Source: Novosphingopyxis sp965218915 (lineage in GTDB: Bacteria > Pseudomonadota > Alphaproteobacteria > Sphingomonadales > Sphingomonadaceae). From it: a stretch of 64,000 nucleotides of DNA. The stretch's first letter is position 1. Every line of letters starts with the position of its first letter. Below are positions 8,488-17,503 of the stretch, piece after piece. Under the pieces are notes generated by a model, which was given only the letters and a program-made list of their open reading frames with translations, ran no database searches and was not told the origin of the DNA. The DNA is taken from NCBI RefSeq assembly GCF_965218915.1, contig NZ_OZ244708.1, forward strand, positions 124,001 to 188,000, in the 5' to 3' direction. The translations under genes and the position numbers were made by a program.

Positions 8488-9504
8488 ATGGAACCCATCG
8501 CCGTCCGGCAAGACGTCACGCCGAAGATATTTCAGGACATTCGCGCGGCCGGAATGCCGGCGGTCATGAAGGGTCTCGTCGCCGGCTGGCCGGTCGTCGA
8601 GACCGGGCGGAGCGGTCCCGCCGCGACGATCGCTTATCTGAGCGCGATGGCCACGCCCCGTCCCGTCCCCTTTTTCCGCGCTTCGTCCGAAATCGAAGGG
8701 CGGCTGCATTATGGCGACGATCTTCGCGCGCCCAATTTCGAGCGCGGCGCAGCACCGCTGGCGGGCTTTCTCGCCGCGCTCGGCGCCGAGGCGGCCCGGA
8801 AGCGGCCCGACACGCTGGCGGTGCAGGGCCTCGTCGCCACCGATCATCTCCAGAGGTTCGCGGAAACTCACAAGCTCGCGATCCTGCCGGATTCCGTCGT
8901 GCCTCGGCTGTGGATCGGCAATGCCGCCAAGGTCGCGATCCACCATGATCCGCTGGAGAACGTCGCCTGCGTGGCGGCGGGTCGGCGCCGCTTCACCCTG
9001 TTTCCGCCCGATCAGCTGGGCAATCTCTATATGGGGCCGTTCCATCTGACACCGGCCGGAACGCAGGTCAGCATGGTCCATCTGACCGATCCCGATTTCG
9101 AACGCTTCCCGCGCTTCGCCGCCGCGCTCGACCAAGCGCGAACCGCCGAACTGGCGCCGGGCGACGCGCTCTACATTCCCTATCAATGGTATCATCATGT
9201 CGAGGCGCTGGACGCGGTAAACCTGCTGGTGAACTATTGGTGGGACGATGCGCGCCGCGATATCGGGTCGCCCTGGGACGCGATGATGCACGGGATGATG
9301 ACGCTGCGCAATCTGCCGCCCGACCAGCGGCGCGCCTGGCGGGCGATGTTCGATCATTATGTGTTCCTGAGCGGGGCAGACCCAGCGGCGCATCTGCCGC
9401 CGGACGCGCGCGGCATTCTGGCGGCGAATGCGCCCCGGGACGTCGCGCGGATGCGCCGCGCGCTGATCGCCAAATTGCGCGAACAGGACGTTCCGGAGCG
9501 CTGA
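8488..9504 (+). CDS. Cupin-like/JmjC-fold hydroxylase (FIH-like)
   Basis: A 338-residue protein of the cupin_8/JmjC fold, predicted Fe(II)/2-oxoglutarate oxygenase. The iron-binding HxD is seen in AKVAIHHDPLENVACV, the strand RRRFTLFPPDQ follows, and a distal His occurs in IPYQWYHHVEALDAVN, leading into LLVNYWW. ATG 8488 is chosen because the recognisable protein (MEPIAVRQDVTPKIFQDI) begins there; the upstream open frame is only antisense to DUF6445. It is the only plus-strand gene in the glycan locus, divergent from DUF6445 and convergent with the halogenase (8-base gap), so it may have its own promoter. Relatives hydroxylate Asn, Asp, His or Lys side chains; the target here is unknown. Confidence 0.82.
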   Translation: MEPIAVRQDVTPKIFQDIRAAGMPAVMKGLVAGWPVVETGRSGPAATIAYLSAMATPRPVPFFRASSEIEGRLHYGDDLRAPNFERGAAPLAGFLAALGAEAARKRPDTLAVQGLVATDHLQRFAETHKLAILPDSVVPRLWIGNAAKVAIHHDPLENVACVAAGRRRFTLFPPDQLGNLYMGPFHLTPAGTQVSMVHLTDPDFERFPRFAAALDQARTAELAPGDALYIPYQWYHHVEALDAVNLLVNYWWDDARRDIGSPWDAMMHGMMTLRNLPPDQRRAWRAMFDHYVFLSGADPAAHLPPDARGILAANAPRDVARMRRALIAKLREQDVPER

Positions 9505-9512
9505 ACCGCGCA

Positions 9513-11015
9513 TCAGCCGTCGGCCGGACAGGTCTTGGCGACGTAATCGGCATGCCTAGGCATGACCGCCACGCATTTGGCGATGATCGCCTCGATATTG
9601 CCGAGATAGTTAGCGATCTCCTCGTCGCTGCGGATATCGACCAGCGGATCATAGCCTCGGGGAACGATGCCCTGGCCCAGAAACACCTGAATCCAGCTTT
9701 CCTCGGCGAACAATTCCTCGTCCTCGCGGAAGATCCGGCCGTTCGCGCGGAACAGGTCGATCTTGCGCTGCAGCGTCGCCGGCACCTCCATGTCGCGGCA
9801 ATGCCGCCAGAACGGCGTGTCGCCGCGCTCGGTCGCTTTGTAATGGAGGATGATGAAGTCGCGGATGCGCTCATATTCGAAATCGGTCTGGCGGTTGAAC
9901 TCGTCGATCCCCGCCTGGTCGAAGCCCGCGTCGGGCAGCAGCCGGACCAGGCGGATGACGGCGGACTGGATGAGGTGCAGGCTGGTCGATTCGAGCGGCT
10001 CCAGGAAACCGGCCGCCAGACCGATCGCGACGCAGTTGCGGTTCCACACGGTCTTGCGCTTGCCGGTGACGAACGCGATGCGCCGCGGATCGCTGCGCTG
10101 CTCGCCATCGAGATTGTCCAAGAGGATGCGCTCGGCCTCGTCGTCCTCCATATGGCGGCTGGCATAGACATGACCGTTGCCGGTGCGGTGCTGCAGCGGG
10201 ATGCGCCATTGCCAGCCGGCGGCACGCGCGGTGATGCGGGTATAGGGGGTGAAGTCCTCGGTCCGCACTGAGGCCACCGCGACGGCGCGGTCGCAGGGCA
10301 GCCAGTGGCCCCATTGCTCGTAACCGGTCTTCATCGCCTGTTCGATGATGAGGCCGCGAAAGCCCGAACAGTCGATGAAGAAATCCGCCGCGATCACTTC
10401 GCCATCGTCCATCGTCACCGCCTCGATGAAGCCGTCGTCGCCGCGCAGCTGCACGTTCGCGATCCGGCCCTCGCGCCGCTTTACGCCGCGCTTCTGCGCA
10501 TAGTCGCTCAGGTAACGTGCGTAGAGCCCTGCGTCGAAATGAAAGGCGTGCGCGATGTGGCCGATCGGCGATTCCGGCCTATCCTCCTTCGCGCGCATGA
10601 ACTTGTTTTCGTCCACCGCGGCCGTGTTGATCGAATAGCGGGAAAAGTCGGCGGCGCGGCCCTGCGCTCGCATTTTCAGCCAATAATGGTGGCAGCGCAG
10701 CCAACCCAGGTCCTGGCCGATCACGCCGAACCCGTGGATGTAGCGAGAACCCAGACGCAGCCAGTCGATGAATTCGAGGCCCAGCTTGAAGCTGCCCTGC
10801 GTGCGCTTTAGGAAGTCGTCTTCGTCGAGGCCGAGCAGCTCGTTATATTTCTTGATCGCCGGAATGGTCGCCTCGCCGACCCCGATCGTGCCGATCGCCT
10901 CGGACTCGACCAGCACGATCTCGTACAGGCCCTGAAACAGCTTGCCCAGCAGCGCCGCCGACATCCACCCGGCGGACCCGCCCCCCGCGATCAGGATTTT
11001 TTTCAACTGCCTCAT
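9513..11015 (-). CDS. Flavin-dependent tryptophan halogenase family protein
   Basis: FADH2-dependent halogenase of the PrnA/BrvH family, 500 residues. The dinucleotide-binding GGGSAGW is at 11-17. The catalytic Lys that forms the hypohalous-acid adduct corresponds to Lys77 in GSFKLGLEFIDW. The halogenase signature WQWRIP is at 268-273, and the glutamate of the EPLEST motif is Glu342. All key residues are thus intact. ATG 11015 is selected; sequence upstream overlaps the GH3 gene in another frame. It follows the GH3 gene by 28 bases and is probably cotranscribed with it. The substrate is not established; free tryptophan, an indole or a peptidyl Trp are possible. A flavin reductase partner is not in the window. 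Confidence 0.9.
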   Translation of the reverse strand: MRQLKKILIAGGGSAGWMSAALLGKLFQGLYEIVLVESEAIGTIGVGEATIPAIKKYNELLGLDEDDFLKRTQGSFKLGLEFIDWLRLGSRYIHGFGVIGQDLGWLRCHHYWLKMRAQGRAADFSRYSINTAAVDENKFMRAKEDRPESPIGHIAHAFHFDAGLYARYLSDYAQKRGVKRREGRIANVQLRGDDGFIEAVTMDDGEVIAADFFIDCSGFRGLIIEQAMKTGYEQWGHWLPCDRAVAVASVRTEDFTPYTRITARAAGWQWRIPLQHRTGNGHVYASRHMEDDEAERILLDNLDGEQRSDPRRIAFVTGKRKTVWNRNCVAIGLAAGFLEPLESTSLHLIQSAVIRLVRLLPDAGFDQAGIDEFNRQTDFEYERIRDFIILHYKATERGDTPFWRHCRDMEVPATLQRKIDLFRANGRIFREDEELFAEESWIQVFLGQGIVPRGYDPLVDIRSDEEIANYLGNIEAIIAKCVAVMPRHADYVAKTCPADG

Positions 11016-11043
11016 GGTCGGGTGGTCAGGCTCCGCTTCGTTG

Positions 11044-13035
11044 TCAGGGCTGGGCGGTCCCGCATTCGGCGCGAACCGCCTCGACCGGCAGCGCGCCGGT
11101 CCGTTCGGGTCTGGCATAGCTCAGTCCATAGCGCCTTGGGAACTGTACGCGCGTCGCGCCGGTCGCGCTTATCGGGCAGGCGGAGGCCGGCCAGGCGAAG
11201 GACAGCCGGCCGGTAAAATCGTCGGCGGTTCCGTCCGCGCCGCGCAGCAGCAGATCGGCGATGCCGCCGGCCTCGGTCCCCGGCAGGAACGCCGCCACGA
11301 ACGCATCGGACAGGTTCATGAGGTCGTTGGCATAGGTGGTGCGGCCCGAATAGAGGACGGTGACGACCGGGGCTCCCTTGCCGGATACGCGTTCCAATAC
11401 CGCCAGATCCTCGGGATGGCCGACGCTGTGCCGCAGCGGCGCGGGGTAGGGAACGTCCCCCATGGTCTCGGCATAGGGCGTCTCGCCGAGCACGGCGATC
11501 ACCGCCGCGAACCGCGACGGATCGACGCCGGCGCCGTCCGCCGAATAAACGATGTTCTCGGGGCCGGCCGCAGCGCGAAGGGCGCCGAGCAGCGTCTGGC
11601 CGGTGGTGAAGTCCGCATTGACGTTGTCGGTGCCCTGCCAGGTCAGCGTCCAACCACCCGTCTGGTTGGCGAAACTGTTCGCGCTCGCGCCGACGACGAG
11701 CAGCTTCTCTCCCCGCGCGAGCGGCAGCGCCTGTCCGTCGTTCTTGAGCAGCACGACCGCTTTGCGAACCGCCTCGCGGGCGAGCACCGGGTCCGCAATC
11801 GCGCGGGCATCGCCATCATAGATGCCGTCGCCGGGATTTTTGGCGAACAAGCCCGAACGCATCTTCACCCGCAAAATGCGCCGGACGGCGTCGTCGATCC
11901 GGTCCATGGCGATCCGGCCGGACCGGACGTCCGCCACCGTGTTCGCGATAAACGCTTTCCAATCGTCGGGCACCATGACGAGATCCACGCCCGCATTGAT
12001 CGCCTGCGGGCAGTGCGCCTTGGTGCAGCCGGGCACCTCCTCGATGGCGTTCCAGTCGGACACGACGAAGCCGTCGAAGCCCATCCGGTCCTTAAGCACG
12101 CCGGTCAGCAATTCGCGATTGCCGTGCATCTTGCCGTAGGTCTTGCCCGCGGCCGGATCGGTCCAGCTGTTATAGGACGCCATCACCGTCTGCACGCCGG
12201 CGTCGAGCGCGCCGACATAGCCCGCGCCGTGAACCGCTATCATGTCGGCCAGGCTGGAGCGGTTCTCACCGCGGTCGACGCCGCGCCAGGTGCCGCCGTC
12301 GCCGATGAAATGCTTGGCCGTGGCGACCACGTCGCCGTCTTCGGTCAGGCCGTCCTGCAAACCCCGCACCATCGCTCCGGCATATTCCTCCACCAATTCG
12401 GGATCGCTCGAATAGCTCTCGTAGCTGCGGCCCCAGCGCTGGTTCTGGACCACCGCCAGCGTCGGCGCGAACACCCAGGTGATCCCGGTGGCGCGCGTCG
12501 CCTTCGCGGTCGCCCGGCCGATGCGCATTACCAGATCGGGATCGTGCGCGGCGCCCAGCCCGATATTATGGGGAAAGATCGTCGCCCCCGCTACATTGCT
12601 GTGGCCGTGGACCGCGTCCGTGCCCCAGATGACCGGAATTTTCACCTTCAAATCGGTCGCCATCGATGCTCGGTAGTAGCGGTCCGCCAGCGCCGCCCAG
12701 TCGGCAACGCCGGCATGCTTATCCATATCCGGCCAGGCGCCGCCGCCGTTCAGGATCGAACCGATATAGTATTCGCGAACCTGCTCGGGCGTGATCGAAC
12801 GGATTTCGGCCTGCGTCATCTGCCCGATCTTCTGCTCCAGCGTCATTCCCGTGATGATCGCGCCGATCCGCTGCTCCATCGCGCCGTCGAGGCCGATCGG
12901 ACTGCGATGGCGCGGCCATTCGCCGACGGACGCCGCCTCGGCGGTCCGGGCGGGCAGCAGGACTTCATTCGGCGTGATGCCGGAACAGCCCGCCAGCAGG
13001 ACCGGCAACGCCGCACTCAAAAAACCGATCTTCAT
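11044..13035 (-). CDS. GH3 beta-glucosidase/exo-glucanase, lipoprotein
   Basis: Retaining exo-acting beta-glucosidase of about 663 residues, shorter than the roughly 800-850 residues of ExoP-type enzymes. ATG 13035 gives a lipoprotein signal ending LLAGC (Cys17), so the enzyme is lipid-anchored in the periplasm or outer membrane. The GH3 barrel runs from about 50 to 400 and contains IPVIWGTDAVHGHSNV, the KHFIGDGGT motif and the nucleophile Asp327 in GFVVSDWNA. The alpha/beta sandwich domain begins near KAVVLLKNDGQALPL. No fibronectin III domain is evident. It lies between the TonB receptor (90-base gap) and the halogenase and should convert imported beta-gluco-oligosaccharides to glucose. Confidence 0.92.
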   Translation of the reverse strand: MKIGFLSAALPVLLAGCSGITPNEVLLPARTAEAASVGEWPRHRSPIGLDGAMEQRIGAIITGMTLEQKIGQMTQAEIRSITPEQVREYYIGSILNGGGAWPDMDKHAGVADWAALADRYYRASMATDLKVKIPVIWGTDAVHGHSNVAGATIFPHNIGLGAAHDPDLVMRIGRATAKATRATGITWVFAPTLAVVQNQRWGRSYESYSSDPELVEEYAGAMVRGLQDGLTEDGDVVATAKHFIGDGGTWRGVDRGENRSSLADMIAVHGAGYVGALDAGVQTVMASYNSWTDPAAGKTYGKMHGNRELLTGVLKDRMGFDGFVVSDWNAIEEVPGCTKAHCPQAINAGVDLVMVPDDWKAFIANTVADVRSGRIAMDRIDDAVRRILRVKMRSGLFAKNPGDGIYDGDARAIADPVLAREAVRKAVVLLKNDGQALPLARGEKLLVVGASANSFANQTGGWTLTWQGTDNVNADFTTGQTLLGALRAAAGPENIVYSADGAGVDPSRFAAVIAVLGETPYAETMGDVPYPAPLRHSVGHPEDLAVLERVSGKGAPVVTVLYSGRTTYANDLMNLSDAFVAAFLPGTEAGGIADLLLRGADGTADDFTGRLSFAWPASACPISATGATRVQFPRRYGLSYARPERTGALPVEAVRAECGTAQP

Positions 13036-13125
13036 GCGCTCATGTCTTTCGTTCGCGAATGTAAGGAAACGCCAAAGGCGTCGACCGTCGGCACCATCCA
13101 TTGTCCGGTCCATGGCGGCCTCTCG

Positions 13126-16038
13126 TCAGAACCTGTAGTTGATGCCAAGCAGGAAGTTGCGGCCATATTCCTCGTAGGTTTCCAAGAGCGAGCCGCCGTC
13201 TTCCGTCTGCACGCCGCCGCCGTCCAGGCCGATCCGCGTGCGATAGGGCGAATTGGTAAGGTTGTTCACCTGAAACAGAAAGCCGAGGCCTTCCAGAGCG
13301 CCGCTCTGAACGGTGTAGCCGATTTGCGCGTCGACCTGTTTGTCGGCCAGGATCTCGGTGAAACCGCGCGTCGCGAACAACTGCACCACCTCGCCCTTGA
13401 ACCCCGAACGGTAGCGCTGGCTGATCCGAGCCTGGAAGCCGTCCCGTTCGTAATAGCCGGTGATGTTGTAAACCGTACCCGACAACCCTGGAATTCGCAC
13501 CGTCTGCGCCTCGTCGGGAACCGGATTATCGATCGTTTCCGGCACGGGATTGAGGTTGGAATCGGTCAGCGACAAGCTGCCCAGAACGCCGAAGCCGTCG
13601 AGCGCGCTGGTGATCGTTCCGAAGTTGAACGCGCCGCTGAACTCCAGCCCCTTGACATGCCCGCCCTCGCCATTGTCGGGCAGGGTGATCTGCCCGATCC
13701 GGCTGATGATGACGTCGTCAGGGATTTGCGAGGCGCCGATCGGCAGCGGAATGCCGGTGAAATCGAACAGTCCGACCCGCTGGTAGATGTAGCTGTTCAG
13801 CTTCTTGTAGAAGCCGGCGATCGAAAGGTAGCTGGTCGGATTGAGATACCATTCATAGGCCGCGTCCACCGCGTCCGCCCGCCAGGGCTTCAGATTGGGA
13901 TTGCCGCCGCTCGCGGAAAACGGGTTCACGGTCTGGCCCGGCGTACAGACATCCGCGCCCTGCGACGTGCAGACCAAGGAGTTGAACCCCGGCGTGACAT
14001 TGGCGCGCAGTTCGTCGATCCGCGGGCGTGCCAGGGTTTTGGATGCCGAGAAGCGCAACCGGTGGCCGCCGCCGAGATCGTAGATCAGGTTCAGACTGGG
14101 CAGGATATCGAGATAGCTGTCCTGTACCACCCGGCTGATCGGATTGTCCCCGTTGATGATGACGCCGCTCGACCGCTGCGTCTGGCTGACGGCCTGGACG
14201 CCGACATTGCCGCGCAGGCTGCCCCAGTCGATGCTCGCCTTGGCGAAGAAGGTGACCACATCCTCGGTGACCTTCCAGTTCTTGTCGAAGAAATTGGCGT
14301 CGCGGATCTGCTGCTGGTCGTAATAGGTCGAAAGCAGGTCGCTGGCGTTGTAGCTGATGACATCGCCGAACCCGGCGAACCCCAGCGAGGTGGGCTCTTC
14401 CAGGAAGTCGGGGTCGATCAGCACCTGCTGGCGCCCGTCCTTGAGAAACAGGTCGTTCTCCAGGACGAACTTGCGCTTGTCCCGGCGCGTATAATTGACG
14501 CCCGCGCCGAAGCCGCTGAAAAAGCCCTCGGTCTCGTGCGCCAAGCGCAGGTCGAGCGAATAGACGTCTTCCTCGACTTCCGGGAAGCGGATCGCTCCGT
14601 CATGGCCCCATCCGCCCCATGGTGCGCGGTCTCCCAGCGACACTTGCGAGGCATCGGCATAGTCCAGCCCCTCGCCATAGGTGGGGAAGCCGTCCTCGGG
14701 AGTCTCGAACGCGACATCGTCAAAGGTGCGGCCGACATTCGGCGTGCCCGGCGTCACGCCGCCGTCGCCGAGCCCGTAGCCGGCATAGGTTTCGAGAATC
14801 TGCTCGTCGCGCTTGTTGCGCGAATAGGACAGATCGGCGATGAAGCGCGTGCGATCGTCCATCTGGAACTCGGCGTTGAGGCCGGCCGAGAACAGATCGT
14901 CGGAGCGCTGGTTGTTATCGTTGCGCAGAATCGGCACGAACCGGTTGGCGACACCGCTCAAGGCGACCGGAGTGCCGCCGCGGTCCTCGGTAACGATATC
15001 GGTAAATCTCAGGTCGTCGGCATAGGGATTGGAGAACCATTGTGCGCCGCGCGTGATCTCGTTCTGGTAGAAATGCGAATAATAGCCGTCGAACGTCAGA
15101 TGGACACGGTCGCTGGGTTCCCACTCCAGAATACCGATGAACGCGTCGCGCTTGTTGAGCCGGGAGGTGACGAAAATCTCCTGGCCGTTGATGACCAGCG
15201 CGTCGTCGGCGCTGTCGGGCGTCACTGCAAATCCGAACGCCTCGTAATTATACGCCTTGAAATGCCGGTTGCTCGACGGCGAATCGAGATGCGCGTAGCC
15301 CAGTGCGATGCCGAGCGTGTCGTTGGCGAACTGGTCGATATAGCTGGCGCTGGCGCGAAAGCCGTAATTGCGCACATCGTCGTTGAGCCGTTCGCCCTCG
15401 GTCTTCTCGCCGCGCAGGTTCACCGCGAACGCCTGCTTGCCGAACAGCAACGGCCGTACGGTGCGCAGATCGGCGGTGCCCGACAGACCCATGCCGGCGA
15501 TTTCCGAGTCCGGCGTCTTGTAGATCACCACGCTCGACAAAAGCTCCGAGGGATATTGATCGAATTCCACCGCACGGTTGTCGCCCGAGCTCGCCTGCTG
15601 ACGGCCGTTGAGCAGGGTGGTGGTGAAATCCGGCGCCAGTCCGCGGATCGAGATGACCTGCGCGCGTCCGTTCACGCGCTGAGCGGCCAGGCCGGGCAGC
15701 CGGGCGATCGATTCGGCGATCGACAGATCGGGCAGCTTGCCGATATCCTCGGCGGACACCGCCTCGACGATCGAGGTCGCGTCGCGCTTGATCGAGATCG
15801 CATCCTCGATTCCGCGCCGAATACCGGACACCACGATTTCGTTCGGATAATCGTCGGCCTCCGGCGGAAGCGGGCCATCCGGATCCTCATCCTCGCTTCC
15901 CGGAACGGGCGCCGCGGCTTCTTGAGCGAACAGGGGGGCCGGAAGCGATACTGCAATCGCCAGGGCCGAGCCCGCAAGACGAAGGGATAGCAATTTTGAC
16001 AGTCGCAAACGGTCTGCGCATGCTGCAGCGTTTCTCAT
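13126..16038 (-). CDS. TonB-dependent receptor, Xanthomonas/Caulobacter carbohydrate type
   Basis: Outer-membrane active transporter of 970 residues. A signal peptide covers about residues 1-38 (ending PAPLFAQ). A TonB-box-like EIVVSGIRR lies near 67, then a plug domain with SIAESIARLPGLAAQR and the ISIRGLAPDFTTTLLNGR motif typical of the TonB-Xanth-Caul family, followed by a 22-strand barrel ending in a terminal aromatic YRF. It is expected to import oligosaccharides using the proton-motive force. Upstream lies a promoter-like element with a perfect LacI-type palindrome, so the gene probably heads a repressor-controlled unit including GH3 and the halogenase downstream. Confidence 0.92.
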   Translation of the reverse strand: MRNAAACADRLRLSKLLSLRLAGSALAIAVSLPAPLFAQEAAAPVPGSEDEDPDGPLPPEADDYPNEIVVSGIRRGIEDAISIKRDATSIVEAVSAEDIGKLPDLSIAESIARLPGLAAQRVNGRAQVISIRGLAPDFTTTLLNGRQQASSGDNRAVEFDQYPSELLSSVVIYKTPDSEIAGMGLSGTADLRTVRPLLFGKQAFAVNLRGEKTEGERLNDDVRNYGFRASASYIDQFANDTLGIALGYAHLDSPSSNRHFKAYNYEAFGFAVTPDSADDALVINGQEIFVTSRLNKRDAFIGILEWEPSDRVHLTFDGYYSHFYQNEITRGAQWFSNPYADDLRFTDIVTEDRGGTPVALSGVANRFVPILRNDNNQRSDDLFSAGLNAEFQMDDRTRFIADLSYSRNKRDEQILETYAGYGLGDGGVTPGTPNVGRTFDDVAFETPEDGFPTYGEGLDYADASQVSLGDRAPWGGWGHDGAIRFPEVEEDVYSLDLRLAHETEGFFSGFGAGVNYTRRDKRKFVLENDLFLKDGRQQVLIDPDFLEEPTSLGFAGFGDVISYNASDLLSTYYDQQQIRDANFFDKNWKVTEDVVTFFAKASIDWGSLRGNVGVQAVSQTQRSSGVIINGDNPISRVVQDSYLDILPSLNLIYDLGGGHRLRFSASKTLARPRIDELRANVTPGFNSLVCTSQGADVCTPGQTVNPFSASGGNPNLKPWRADAVDAAYEWYLNPTSYLSIAGFYKKLNSYIYQRVGLFDFTGIPLPIGASQIPDDVIISRIGQITLPDNGEGGHVKGLEFSGAFNFGTITSALDGFGVLGSLSLTDSNLNPVPETIDNPVPDEAQTVRIPGLSGTVYNITGYYERDGFQARISQRYRSGFKGEVVQLFATRGFTEILADKQVDAQIGYTVQSGALEGLGFLFQVNNLTNSPYRTRIGLDGGGVQTEDGGSLLETYEEYGRNFLLGINYRF

Positions 16039-16113
16039 AGATCCTCACCCTCTTTTCGTGTCGGCGTTTGCCGGATCACGTTATTGACTTCTCGCCGGTC
16101 TTGAGCCGAGCTT

Positions 16114-16156
16114 TTGGAAGCGCTTCCAAGTTATGCCAAGGGTTGAGATTGTGCAA
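16114..16156 (-). promoter_or_regulatory. LacI-type operator and promoter of the TonB receptor operon
   Basis: TTGGAAGCGCTTCCAA at 16114-16129 is a perfect 16-bp palindrome with the central CpG usual for LacI-family sites. On the minus strand a TTGCAC element (16151-16156) and a CATAAC/TAACTT element just before the palindrome resemble -35 and -10 boxes, so the operator overlaps the expected start region, as needed for repression. It lies 76 bases before the receptor start, and the LacI gene is adjacent. Confidence 0.75.
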
Positions 16157-16226
16157 GAGAAAAGCCGATTGGAGAAAGCCGTCCGGAACGCATCAAGTCA
16201 GCCATGCAATGCACGCCGAGTAGCGT

Positions 16227-17273
16227 CTAACGAGGTGGAGGCGCAGTCGACTGCCTGATCACGATGCCGTGATCGATGCAGGTGAGATAGCCATCCTCAT
16301 CGGCACCGCCGTCCTCCACCAATTTCAACAGCATCGCAGCGGCGCGGCGCGCCAGGTCCTTGATCGGTTGATGGACGGTCGTCAGGGGGGGCCAGACGAT
16401 GGAAGACATCGGCGTATCGTCGAAGCCGGCCACCGATATTTGCGAAGGTACCGCCAGGCCGGCCTTGTGGCAGACCAGCAGAACGCCCGCAGCCATATCG
16501 TCATTGGCGCATATGATGGCGGTAACGTCCGGCTCCCTTTCCAAAATTCGTTCCCCGCACTCTATGCCCGATCTAAACGTGAAATTGCCTCTTTCAGCGA
16601 CCACTGAGGCTGGCTCGATCCCGCGCTCGGCCAAGGCGCGCCCTAGGCCGGCGAACCGCATCTCCGCCGATGCATGACCTTTGATGCCTTTGATATAGGC
16701 AATCCTGCGATGTCCAAGATCCAAAAGATGGCGCGCTATGTCATAGCCCGCGCGCTCATCATCGATGCCGATTGACGGGACCAAATCCCTGACTCCCTTC
16801 CCCGCCGAAATGCATATCAGGGCGCATGGGACGTTCTTGATTGCGCGAATGAGATCGGCATCGTCCGAGAACGGAGGGGGCAATATCAGTCCGTCGTAGC
16901 GACCATTTTCAACCAGTTCGACAATCGCGGACTTCCAGGTTCGTGCGTCGCGATCGATCGCTTGGGCAACCAGTCGATATCCACGCTCGGCACAGCTCTG
17001 CAACGCGCCGAGTTCCAAGCCGGAAAAATAATAGCTGTTCGGTTCCGTTTCGTGATTGGATTCGTGGATCAGGAGAACCTGGCGGCTGTGCCCGGTCGCG
17101 AGATTCCGCGCCTGAACATTGACCGTGTAACCGAGTTTGCTGATCGCCTCCATTACGCGCCGACGCATCTCGGGGCGCACATGGGGCCCGTTGTTGATAA
17201 CACGCGAGACGGTGGCGCGTCCGACGCCGGAAAGCGCTGCGACGTCGTCGATTGTCGGTTTAGACTTGGCCAC
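16227..17273 (-). CDS. LacI family transcriptional repressor
   Basis: A 348-residue sugar-responsive regulator. The N-terminal helix-turn-helix reads PTIDDVAALSGVGRATVSRV, followed by the hinge helix region (RNLATGHSRQVLLI), then a periplasmic-binding-protein-like sensor with the family-typical VAGFDDTPMS and PLTTVHQP segments near the end. GTG 17273 is preferred because GAAGG precedes it by four bases and the HTH starts at residue 6; a further in-frame GTG at 17303 is possible. The gene sits upstream of and co-directional with the TonB receptor, and a perfect LacI-type palindrome lies between them, so it most likely represses the glycan locus until a sugar inducer is present. Confidence 0.9.
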   Translation of the reverse strand: MAKSKPTIDDVAALSGVGRATVSRVINNGPHVRPEMRRRVMEAISKLGYTVNVQARNLATGHSRQVLLIHESNHETEPNSYYFSGLELGALQSCAERGYRLVAQAIDRDARTWKSAIVELVENGRYDGLILPPPFSDDADLIRAIKNVPCALICISAGKGVRDLVPSIGIDDERAGYDIARHLLDLGHRRIAYIKGIKGHASAEMRFAGLGRALAERGIEPASVVAERGNFTFRSGIECGERILEREPDVTAIICANDDMAAGVLLVCHKAGLAVPSQISVAGFDDTPMSSIVWPPLTTVHQPIKDLARRAAAMLLKLVEDGGADEDGYLTCIDHGIVIRQSTAPPPR

Positions 17274-17503
17274 TGCGCCTTCACACCCGTTCGCCGATCG
17301 CACGACAAGCCACCGCGCAGATCAGCCTATATTCAGTCAGTCGAGAAATTCAAAGTTAACCAATTTAGATCGCTGCCGAAATGTGGCGAAATCTGGCGAG
17401 CAATGGGTAAGCCACCATGACATGGGAAACGCCGGCCTGGCCCGTGAAGGTCAGCAAGCCGTCCGGTAAGATTCTTGGACATCCAAGCCATCTCGGCCCC
17501 GCT

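Noticed and set aside
10942..15990. A 1682-codon open frame on the plus strand
   Set aside because: It lies antisense to the halogenase, GH3 and TonB receptor genes, has Arg/Gly/Asp-rich shadow composition and no domain features; it is a high-GC artefact.
17474..17487. CTTGGA-CA-TCCAAG as a second LacI operator
   Set aside because: The arms are short, the centre lacks the CpG of the main operator, and it is about 200 bases upstream of lacI at the 3' side of another gene.
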